Source: Pseudomonadota bacterium
GTDB taxonomy: Bacteria; Pseudomonadota; Gammaproteobacteria; Steroidobacterales; Steroidobacteraceae
Reading direction: 5' to 3'
NCBI GenBank assembly: GCA_003242495.1
Contig: QGUO01000276.1
Span: forward strand, 1 to 5,411
DNA length: 5,411 nucleotides
The notes beneath the pieces are model-generated. The model was not told where the DNA came from. It saw only the letters and a list, made by a program, of their open reading frames with translations, and searched no databases. Positions 1 through 5,411 of this stretch are shown piece by piece. The position numbers were made by a program, and so were the translations under genes. Numbering within the stretch: position 1 is the stretch's first letter; each line of letters starts with the position of its first letter.

Positions 1-1626
1 CGGCGCCAAGCTGTCGGGACGGTCGAGCTGCCAATGGCGCAGCTGATACTTCTCGGAGTCGAGATACTCCTCACTGCCCCGCTCGCGCGGACGGTGCTCC
101 AGCAACTCGAACGCCGGCCCGTAGATGCCGTAGGCCGCGCTCAGCGTGGCGGCCAGCAGGGCGCGCGTCATGAAAGCGGCACGGCCGCCGAGCTGCAAAT
201 ACTCGGGCAGGATGTCCGGCGTGTTCGGCCAGACGTTGGGTCGGAAGTACTCCCGTGCGTCCGTGAGGCACAGCTCGGTAAAGTATTCCTGCAGCTCGTG
301 GCGCGTATTGCGCCACGTGAAATACGTGTACGACTGCGAGAAACCGAGCTTTGCCAGGCGATGCATGACCTTCGGGCGCGTGAACGCCTCGGACAGGAAG
401 ATCACCCCGGGATCGTGCGCCTTCACGGTGTCGATCAGGCGCTCCCAGAGCGGAAAGGGCTTGGTGTGCGGATTGTCGACGCGGAACACGCGCACGCCCT
501 GCCCGACCCAGTACAGGACGATGTCGATGAGCTCGCGGTGCAGCGATTCCCAGGCCTCGGTCTCGAAATCGAACGGATAGATGTCCTCGTATTTCTTCGG
601 CGGGTTCTCGGCATACTGCACGGTGCCGTCCGGTCGGAACCGAAACCATTCCGGGTGCTGTGCCACGTAGGGATGATCCGGGGCGCATTGGAACGCGATG
701 TCCAGTGCGACTTCGATGCCGCGCTGGCGCGCGCCGACCACGAGGCGCTTGAAATCCTCGAGCGTGCCAAGCTGCGGATGCACGGCCTTGTGCCCACCCT
801 CGGCCGCGCCGATCGCCCAGGGACTACCGGGATCGTCCGGGCCCGCGGTGAGCGCGTTGTTCGGCCCCTTGCGGCGCACACGACCAATCGGATGAATCGG
901 CGGCAGGTACAGCACGTCGAAACCCAACTCCGCGACGTAGTCGAGGCGCGCCTCGCAGTCGCGGAACGTGCCGTGCACCCCGGGCGTGGGGGACGCCGAG
1001 CGCGGAAAAAGCTCGTACCAGGCGCCGAAGCGCGCCAGCTTCGGCTCGACCACGATGGCGAGTTCGCGATCGTAGCGTGTCTCGAAGCGACGGTCGGGAT
1101 AGCGCATCGCCAAAGCTTGCAGCTCCTCGTCGAGGGCCAGAGCGCGTCCTTCGTTCGCGTCCTGCATGCCTTCCAGCCGCTGCGCTGCGGCGCGCAGGCG
1201 CGCTGCGTCGGCCTGCGCGGCGCGCGCTGCCGCCTCGCCGAGCAGCCCGGCGCCGATCCGCAGCGCCACCAGGATGTCGGACGGATCGTCGCGACGCTCG
1301 AGATCGCGCAGCCAGGTCAAGTATCGGTCGGTCCAGCCGACCACGGTGTAGACATGACGCCCGAGCGCATCGACGCTGAACCGCGCATGCCAGCGATCGT
1401 TGCCGAGCGGCGCCATCTCCACCTCGGTCCAGGTATCGCTGTCGGCACCACGATGCAGGACGCAGCAGCGCACTGCGTCATGCCCGTCGGTGAAAACGTC
1501 CGCCTCGACCTCGACGTGCTCGCCGATGGTGCGCTTGATCGGGAAGCGGCCTCCATCCACCTGCGGGCGCACGTTCTCGATCACCGTGCGCAGACGTCCG
1601 TCCGGTTGGCTCGCACTCGCACTCAC
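1..1626 (-). CDS. glgE: Alpha-1,4-glucan:maltose-1-phosphate maltosyltransferase GlgE (3' end outside window)
   Basis: GlgE is a cytoplasmic GH13 enzyme that transfers maltosyl units from alpha-maltose-1-phosphate to the non-reducing end of an alpha-1,4-glucan, releasing phosphate. The frame is open from a GTG at 1626 to the left edge, 542 codons; the family usually has about 650-700 residues, so roughly 110-150 C-terminal residues are missing. Seen in the translation: an N-terminal beta domain (about 10-105); an Ala/Arg/Glu-rich helical stretch (about 125-180), matching the helical insert (domain S) of the family; then the barrel, with LPPIHPIG at 241-248, D309, the nucleophile motif FRVDNPHTKP (D384), LSEAFTRP (acid/base E413) and NTPDILP (D471). 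The 29-residue spacing of D384 and E413 equals that of D394 and E423 in the Streptomyces enzyme. GTG is chosen because GAGG lies 8 nt upstream and the family N-terminus (VIENVRPQVDGGRFPIKR) begins about 12 residues later. It follows glgB by 55 bp, so co-transcription is likely. Confidence 0.96.
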   Translation of the reverse strand, partial: MSASASQPDGRLRTVIENVRPQVDGGRFPIKRTIGEHVEVEADVFTDGHDAVRCCVLHRGADSDTWTEVEMAPLGNDRWHARFSVDALGRHVYTVVGWTDRYLTWLRDLERRDDPSDILVALRIGAGLLGEAAARAAQADAARLRAAAQRLEGMQDANEGRALALDEELQALAMRYPDRRFETRYDRELAIVVEPKLARFGAWYELFPRSASPTPGVHGTFRDCEARLDYVAELGFDVLYLPPIHPIGRVRRKGPNNALTAGPDDPGSPWAIGAAEGGHKAVHPQLGTLEDFKRLVVGARQRGIEVALDIAFQCAPDHPYVAQHPEWFRFRPDGTVQYAENPPKKYEDIYPFDFETEAWESLHRELIDIVLYWVGQGVRVFRVDNPHTKPFPLWERLIDTVKAHDPGVIFLSEAFTRPKVMHRLAKLGFSQSYTYFTWRNTRHELQEYFTELCLTDAREYFRPNVWPNTPDILPEYLQLGGRAAFMTRALLAATLSAAYGIYGPAFELLEHRPRERGSEEYLDSEKYQLRHWQLDRPDSLAP

Positions 1627-1634
1627 CTCGGCAT

Positions 1635-1638
1635 CCTC
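1635..1638 (-). promoter_or_regulatory. Ribosome binding site supporting the GTG start of glgE
   Basis: The minus strand reads AAAGAGG, with the GAGG core 8 nt before the GTG at 1626. This is the strongest Shine-Dalgarno-like match near a gene start in the window and decides the start. An ATG at 1634 lies directly against this core, in another frame, and meets a stop after three codons. Confidence 0.6.
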
Positions 1639-1681
1639 TTTGGTCCCGGTAATCCCTGCTCGAGACGCGCGGGCGCCTGCC

Positions 1682-3604
1682 CTACGCCGGCTCGAAAACG
1701 ACCATTCCCAACGGCGGCAGGGTGATCGCCAACGAGTGGTAGCGGCCGTGCGAACCCACCGGGGCCGCTTCCACGCCACCCAGATTACCCTGGCCGCTGC
1801 CGCCGTACAGCGATGCATCGCTGTTGAGCACCTCGCGCCACCAGCCTGGCACCGGCACACCGACACGGTAGTTGTGGCGCGGCACGGGCGTGAAATTGCA
1901 GACGATCAGCGCCATCTCGCCGTGCGCGCCGCGCCGTAAATAGCTGAGCACGCTCTGCTCGGCATCATGGGCGTCGATCCACTCGAAGCCATGCGCGTCG
2001 AAATCGCGCGCGTGCAGCGCCGGCCTCTCGCGCAGCACGCGATTGAGGTCCCCGACCCAGTGCGTCAGCGCGCGATGCAGCGGCTGATCGAGCAGATGCC
2101 AATCCAGGCTGGCGTCGTGGTTCCACTCGTTCCACTGGCCGAACTCCCCGCCCATGAACAGCAGCTTCTTTCCGGGATGCGTCCACATGTAGCCGAACAA
2201 CAGGCGCAGGTTGGCAAAGCGCTGCCATTCGTCTCCCGGCATGCGCCGCAGCAGCGAGCCCTTGCCGTACACCACTTCGTCGTGCGAGAGCGGCAACACG
2301 AAGTTTTCGTTGAACGCGTACCACAGGCTGAAGGTGAGGTCGTTGTGGTGGTACTTGCGATGCACCGGATCGTGCTTGAAGTAGCCGAGGGTGTCGTGCA
2401 TCCAGCCCATGTTCCACTTCATCCCGAAACCCAGCCCACCGATGCTCGTGGGGCGCGACACCATGGGCCAGGCGGTCGATTCCTCGGCCATGGTCTGGGT
2501 GTCGGGATGATCGCGATACACGGCTTCGTTGAGACGTTGCAAGAAGGACATTGCCTCGAGATTCTCGCGACCGCCCTCGCGATTCGGAATCCACTCACCG
2601 GGCTGACGGCCGTAGTCGAGATACAGCATCGAAGCGACTGCGTCCACGCGCAACCCGTCGATATGGAACTCGTCGAGCCAGTAGAGCGCGCTCGAGGCCA
2701 GGAACGCGCGCACCTCGTTACGACCGTAATTGAAGATCCAGCTGTTCCACTCCGGATGAAAACCCTGGCGACGATCCTGATGCTCGAAAAGGTGCGTGCC
2801 GTCGAAGTACACCAGCCCATGGGCGTCCTCCGGGAAGTGCGAGGGCACCCAGTCGAGGATCACGCCGATGCCATGCTCGTGCAGGCGGTCGATCAAGAAC
2901 TTGAAATCCTCCGGCGTTCCATAGCGGGCGGTCGGCGCGAAATAACCCGTGCATTGATAGCCCCACGAGCCGTAGAAGGGATGCTCCATCACGGGCAGCA
3001 GCTCGACGTGCGTGAATCCCATGGCCTGGACGTACTGCGGCAGCTGCTCCGCGAGCTCGCGATAACTGAGCCAGCGATTGCCCTCCTCGGGCTTGCGGCG
3101 CCAGGAGCCGAGATGCACTTCGTAGATCGACATGGGCGCGTCGAGCGCATTGCGCTCGCGACGCATGCGCATCCACGCGTCGTCGCGCCACGGATAGGCG
3201 TCCTTCCAGATGCGCGAGGCGGTCAACGGCGGGCACTCCCAGGAGCGCGCGAACGGATCGCCCTTGTCGAACGAGCGTCCCTGCGACTCGATGCGGTACT
3301 TGTACGCCATGCCCACGCGCGCGCCCGGCACGAAGCCTTCCCAGATTCCCGAGCTGTCGGCCCGCGGCTCGAGCCAGTGCCGCCCCGGACTCCAATCGTT
3401 GAATTCGCCGATCACACCCACCGCATGCGCGTTGGGCGCCCAGACCGCGAACCATGTGCCGTCCTCGCCGCCGCACTGCATGGGATGCGCGCCGAGCTTG
3501 TCGTACAGCCGGAAATGCGTGCCCTGGCGGAAAAGGTAGATGTCGTGATCCGTCAGCAGGCTGCCGCCGTCCAGTGCCCGCGATTGCATTGCGCTCTGCC
3601 CCAT
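1682..3604 (-). CDS. glgB: 1,4-alpha-glucan branching enzyme GlgB
   Basis: GlgB is a cytoplasmic GH13 enzyme that cuts an alpha-1,4-glucan chain and rejoins the piece through an alpha-1,6 bond, making the branches of glycogen-like polymer. The 640-residue product has a CBM48-type N-terminal beta domain (about 48-135, with WFAVWAPNA and GEFNDW), a GH13 barrel (about 155-515) and a C-terminal beta domain (about 540-640). All GH13 motifs are visible: DWVPSHF (D251, H256), GLRVDAVA (R319, nucleophile D321), MAEES (acid/base E374) and LSHDEV (H441, D442). Spacings D321-E374 (53) and D321-D442 (121) equal those of E. coli GlgB (D405, E458, D526). It is about 90 residues shorter than E. coli GlgB because the extra first N-terminal module (N1) is absent, as in short-form branching enzymes. 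The chosen ATG has only a weak GGGA-like site upstream; an ATG five codons later (3589) is possible. The stop is TAG at 1684-1682, and glgE follows. Confidence 0.98.
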   Translation of the reverse strand: MGQSAMQSRALDGGSLLTDHDIYLFRQGTHFRLYDKLGAHPMQCGGEDGTWFAVWAPNAHAVGVIGEFNDWSPGRHWLEPRADSSGIWEGFVPGARVGMAYKYRIESQGRSFDKGDPFARSWECPPLTASRIWKDAYPWRDDAWMRMRRERNALDAPMSIYEVHLGSWRRKPEEGNRWLSYRELAEQLPQYVQAMGFTHVELLPVMEHPFYGSWGYQCTGYFAPTARYGTPEDFKFLIDRLHEHGIGVILDWVPSHFPEDAHGLVYFDGTHLFEHQDRRQGFHPEWNSWIFNYGRNEVRAFLASSALYWLDEFHIDGLRVDAVASMLYLDYGRQPGEWIPNREGGRENLEAMSFLQRLNEAVYRDHPDTQTMAEESTAWPMVSRPTSIGGLGFGMKWNMGWMHDTLGYFKHDPVHRKYHHNDLTFSLWYAFNENFVLPLSHDEVVYGKGSLLRRMPGDEWQRFANLRLLFGYMWTHPGKKLLFMGGEFGQWNEWNHDASLDWHLLDQPLHRALTHWVGDLNRVLRERPALHARDFDAHGFEWIDAHDAEQSVLSYLRRGAHGEMALIVCNFTPVPRHNYRVGVPVPGWWREVLNSDASLYGGSGQGNLGGVEAAPVGSHGRYHSLAITLPPLGMVVFEPA

Positions 3605-3685
3605 AACATCCCACTACGCATGCACATGGAAAATGGTTCCGCCAGCTGCCCTGCCCATGCACGGCCGACCTGGAGAGCTGCAGCG

Positions 3686-3715
3686 GTTGTAGCGCACGCA
3701 GCCGCCACCGCGCAA
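3686..3715 (-). promoter_or_regulatory. Weak sigma-70-like promoter candidate upstream of glgB
   Basis: On the minus strand TTGCGC (3715-3710) is followed after 18 bp by TACAAC (3691-3686), about 80 bp before the glgB ATG. Only three of six bases match the -35 consensus and four of six match the -10. The position is sensible for a glgB-glgE promoter, but matches of this quality arise by chance. Confidence 0.2.
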
Positions 3716-3834
3716 ATCGCGTGTTCCGGGCGCGCATCGTGGTCCTGCCGGCCGAGGATGCGGGTCTCGAGCGGCACACGGCAGAGGCGGCGTCCAGGAA
3801 CATCATGAACGAGAGGCCGAGCATCAACGGGCGC

Positions 3835-3852
3835 TCGTGCCGGTCCGCACGA
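3835..3852. repeat. Small GC-rich inverted repeat (hairpin)
   Basis: TCGTGC and GCACGA form a perfect 6-bp stem around a 6-nt loop. On the minus-strand transcript it lies about 65-85 nt after the moeB-like stop. No T run follows on either strand, so it does not look like a complete intrinsic terminator. It might still slow polymerase or protect an RNA 3' end. Confidence 0.35.
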
Positions 3853-3885
3853 AGCATTGATCCAGTCACGAAGACAGCCCGGTGA

Positions 3886-3899
3886 CGGCAGCGCTGCCG
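3886..3899. repeat. 14-bp perfect palindrome after the moeB-like stop
   Basis: CGGCAGCGCTGCCG is its own reverse complement and begins 18 bp beyond the moeB-like stop codon. With no loop it would form a poor RNA hairpin, and no T run follows. A dimeric DNA-binding protein site, or chance in GC-rich DNA, are both possible. Confidence 0.35.
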
Positions 3900-3917
3900 C
3901 ACGAGTGGTGGGGCGCC

Positions 3918-5045
3918 TCAGGCGGGTGCGACCTCGATCGATGGATCGACTTCCGCAGCCCAGGCGAGCATGCCGCCTTCCAGGTGGGCGGGCGCGGCAA
4001 TCCCCGCATTCGAGGCGATGCCGCAGGCAGCCAGACTGCGCGCTCCGCTGCGGCAGACGAAGACCGGCACGACGCCGGGCGGAAGGTCGCTCAGGCGCTG
4101 CGGCAGATCGTGCACCGGGATATTCACCGCACCGGCAATGTGCCCGGCCGCGAATTCGCGCGGGGCGCGCACGTCGACGACCAGCGGCGCGCCGTCCGCC
4201 GGCGGGCGGGTGAGCCAATCCTGTAGAGTGCGCGGCGCGAGGCGGCGAACATCCGCCGCGCACGCGGCCGGCGCCTCGCGCAGCTCCGTGATCGTCGGCT
4301 GCGCGCCGCAGGCCGGACAATCCTCCCGTCGCGGCAGACGGAATTCCTGGAAACGCATCCCCATGGCATCGTAGGTGAGCAGACGGCCGATCAAGGGCTC
4401 GCCCACTCCCAGAATGAGCTTGATGGCTTCGGTGGCCTGGATGGTGCCGAGCACGCCCGGCAACACGCCCAGCACGCCGGCGTCCGCACAGTTCGGCACG
4501 ATGCCGTCGGCCGCTTCCGGGAACAGGCAGCGATAGCACGGGCCGCGCTCGGGCACATAGGTCATCACCTGGCCTTCGAAACGATGGATGGCGGCGCTGA
4601 CCAGCGGCTTGCGCAGCAGGACGCAGGCATCGTTCACGAGATAGCGCGTCCCCAGGCGATCGGTGCCGTCGAGCACCACATCGTAGTTGGCGAAAATCTC
4701 GCGTGCGTTGCCGGGGCGCAGTTCCACGTCGTGCGCGATGATCTCGATGTCCGGATTCAATGCCTGCAATCGCTCGCGCGCGGTCAGCGCCTTGGACCGG
4801 CCGACTTGCGCCGTGTCGTACAGCACCTGGCGTTGCAGGTTCGAGAGATCGATTCGATCGAAGTCGAGCAGGCCGAGTGTGCCGACGCCGGACGCGGCGA
4901 GATACAGCGCCGAGGGCGAGCCCAGACCGCCTGCGCCCATGACGAGCACGCGCGCGGCCTTGAGCTTTTCCTGGCCGGCCAAGCCGACTTCCGGAAGTGT
5001 CAGGTGACGCTGATAGCGCGAGCGTTCTGCGGCGGACAAGGTCAT
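3918..5045 (-). CDS. moeB: MoeB/ThiF-type adenylyltransferase fused to a rhodanese domain (MoeZ/MOCS3-like)
   Basis: An E1-like enzyme that adenylates the C-terminal glycine of a small ubiquitin-fold sulfur carrier (MoaD for molybdopterin, possibly ThiS-like proteins). The fused rhodanese domain probably delivers sulfur to make the thiocarboxylate, as in MOCS3/Uba4 and actinobacterial MoeZ. From the ATG at 5045 it has 375 residues. Visible: the family opening RYQRHLTLPEVG (residues 10-21), the nucleotide loop GAGGLGS (37-43), NLQRQ (69-73), the acidic DGTD (126-129), four zinc-type cysteines in CYRC (170, 173) and CPAC (243, 246), the crossover-loop C186 in NCADAGVLG, and a rhodanese domain (about 271-366) with VVDVRAPREF and active-site loop CRSGARS (C331). 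In-frame ATGs at 5090 and 5177 would add 15 or 44 residues without family similarity. A -10-like TATACT lies between 5177 and 5090. The 5045 start has only a weak ribosome site, so 5090 stays possible. Whether the carrier is MoaD, ThiS or another cannot be told from this window. Confidence 0.93.
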   Translation of the reverse strand: MTLSAAERSRYQRHLTLPEVGLAGQEKLKAARVLVMGAGGLGSPSALYLAASGVGTLGLLDFDRIDLSNLQRQVLYDTAQVGRSKALTARERLQALNPDIEIIAHDVELRPGNAREIFANYDVVLDGTDRLGTRYLVNDACVLLRKPLVSAAIHRFEGQVMTYVPERGPCYRCLFPEAADGIVPNCADAGVLGVLPGVLGTIQATEAIKLILGVGEPLIGRLLTYDAMGMRFQEFRLPRREDCPACGAQPTITELREAPAACAADVRRLAPRTLQDWLTRPPADGAPLVVDVRAPREFAAGHIAGAVNIPVHDLPQRLSDLPPGVVPVFVCRSGARSLAACGIASNAGIAAPAHLEGGMLAWAAEVDPSIEVAPA

Positions 5046-5136
5046 GACGGTCGGCGATCCACGGCGGCCGGATGGCGGCTGCCTCGGCATATCGGACCGC
5101 GCACGGGCGGGCGCGTTCACTGGATAAACGCCGCCG

Positions 5137-5165
5137 AGTATATCCCGGAAGATGCTGCATGCAGC
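5137..5165 (-). promoter_or_regulatory. Candidate promoter of the moeB-like gene
   Basis: TATACT (5142-5137) matches the sigma-70 -10 consensus at five of six bases and stands out in GC-rich surroundings. At 17 bp spacing the -35 hexamer would be GCTGCA, a poor match, so an activator or a different -35 contact might be needed. Predicted transcription starts near 5130, leaving a leader of about 85 nt before the ATG at 5045. Because the start lies inside the longest open frame, translation from the ATG at 5177 would not be possible from this promoter. Confidence 0.35.
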
Positions 5166-5166
5166 A
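5153..5166. repeat. 14-bp perfect palindrome overlapping the -35 area of the moeB promoter candidate
   Basis: TGCTGCATGCAGCA equals its own reverse complement. It ends 10 bp upstream of the TATACT -10 candidate, covering the -35 position and part of the spacer. This is a typical place for an operator bound by a dimeric regulator. No known regulator consensus is recognised here, and chance cannot be excluded. Confidence 0.35.
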
Positions 5167-5313
5167 GCCCGGGACATCCCGCACCGGAGGACGCAATCGG
5201 CGGATCGGCGCGTAGCGGGCGCGAACCCGGCCGGCGGCGCGATCCGGGGTCAGCGCCGCCACCCGCGTGGGCGCGACGAGCGCGGCGCAGGCGCCCCCGG
5301 GCTCATGTGTCGT

Positions 5314-5411
5314 TCACTCGTGCCCCGCCTGTTCGCTCTCCCAGAGACGGCGCTGCTCGCGCAGGATGAAGGCGTGCAGGTCGGCGACGTCCTCCTTGCT
5401 CAGGACATCGG
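5314..5411 (-). CDS. C-terminal end of a probable cytochrome c-domain protein (possibly a PQQ-dependent dehydrogenase)
   Basis: Only the last 31 codons and a TGA (5316-5314) are in the window; the gene enters from the right edge. The tail reads DVLSKEDVADLHAFILREQ and then RRLWESEQAGHE. The pattern LS-x-ED-V-x-x-L-x-A-F/Y-I is typical of the last helix of class I cytochrome c domains, including those at the C-terminus of quinoprotein (PQQ-dependent) dehydrogenases. If so, the protein would act in the periplasm, passing electrons from substrate oxidation to the respiratory chain. No heme motif (CxxCH) or other diagnostic residue falls inside the window, so the assignment rests on one short helix and is tentative. 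That a coding frame ends here is better supported than the family. Confidence 0.45.
   Translation of the reverse strand, partial: DVLSKEDVADLHAFILREQRRLWESEQAGHE

Larger units (their letters stand above)
3605..3917. other. Intergenic region between the moeB-like gene and glgB
   Basis: These 313 bp hold no gene I can support. Some frames stay open on the minus strand because of the high GC content, but none gives a recognisable protein or keeps coding-like codon use throughout. The region contains a 14-bp palindrome just after the moeB-like stop, a small GC-rich hairpin and a weak promoter candidate for glgB. No stem followed by a T run is present on either strand, so I see no standard intrinsic terminator. 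Confidence 0.6.
5046..5313. other. Intergenic region upstream of the moeB-like gene
   Basis: These 268 bp separate the partial gene at the right edge from the moeB-like gene. The part nearest the right-edge gene is very GC-rich and carries only short chance stems such as GGCGC/GCGCC, none followed by a T run. The part nearer moeB holds the promoter candidate and a palindrome. I see no small gene; an ATG at about 5305 opens only 18 codons of Pro/Arg/Ser-rich peptide. Confidence 0.55.

Noticed and set aside
1623..1634. Three-codon leader frame (Met-Pro-Arg-stop) before glgE
   Set aside because: The GAGG site directly abuts its ATG, too close for efficient initiation, so I do not annotate it as a leader peptide gene.
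34..1725. A 563-codon open frame on the plus strand across glgE
   Set aside because: It is antisense to a glgE frame with full GH13 motifs. Its product is Arg/Ala/Val-rich with no recognisable domain. Long antisense frames are expected where GC-rich codons are mirrored.
1967..3808. A 613-codon open frame on the plus strand across glgB
   Set aside because: It mirrors glgB and extends into the gap with no family features. The product reads as low-information antisense sequence, and the minus strand has clear catalytic motifs over the same span.
2718..3902. A 394-codon minus-strand frame starting in the gap, with a hydrophobic stretch near its N-terminus resembling a signal peptide
   Set aside because: The hydrophobic stretch is short, no plausible ribosome site was seen, and most of the frame lies out of frame inside glgB.
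3553..5262. A 569-codon minus-strand frame overlapping the moeB-like gene and the start of glgB
   Set aside because: It is out of frame with both real genes and very rich in Arg, Ala and Gly. Its only part outside them, in the gap, gives no recognisable protein.
5276..5305. Stem GGCGC/GCGCC and an 18-codon Pro/Arg-rich frame after the right-edge gene
   Set aside because: A 5-bp stem with a 2-nt loop and no T run is not a credible terminator. The short frame has no ribosome site or recognisable product.
4584..5369. A 261-codon plus-strand frame opposite the moeB-like gene
   Set aside because: Antisense to conserved MoeB motifs, with no domain of its own.

Overview
The window is GC-rich DNA with strong G/C preference at third codon positions. 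All real genes lie on the minus strand, so transcription runs from right to left. Gene content (a MoeB-rhodanese fusion, a short-form GlgB next to GlgE, and a probable cytochrome c-type tail) suits a high-GC proteobacterium. That placement is inference from gene content only; there is no rRNA or other marker gene here.

Layout in transcription order: (1) the last 31 codons of a gene entering from the right edge, resembling the end of a cytochrome c domain, perhaps of a PQQ-dependent dehydrogenase; (2) a GC-rich gap with a plausible promoter and a 14-bp palindrome; (3) a complete MoeB/ThiF-type adenylyltransferase fused to a C-terminal rhodanese domain; (4) a gap of about 313 bp with no convincing gene but two small inverted repeats; (5) a complete glgB, the 1,4-alpha-glucan branching enzyme; (6) after 55 bp, glgE, the alpha-1,4-glucan:maltose-1-phosphate maltosyltransferase, which starts at GTG and runs off the left edge after 542 codons.

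glgB and glgE form the functional unit. GlgE extends alpha-1,4-glucan chains from maltose-1-phosphate, and GlgB adds the alpha-1,6 branches. Together they are the polymer-building half of the trehalose-linked GlgE pathway. The enzymes that supply maltose-1-phosphate (TreS and maltokinase) are not in the window. Both proteins keep their GH13 catalytic residues. The MoeB-rhodanese protein belongs to sulfur-carrier activation (molybdopterin or related thiocarboxylate chemistry) and appears to be a separate transcription unit.

I found no RNA gene, mobile element, CRISPR array or clearly undescribed system. The points most worth checking are the start site and possible operator of the moeB-like gene, the inverted repeats between it and glgB, and the glgE start.
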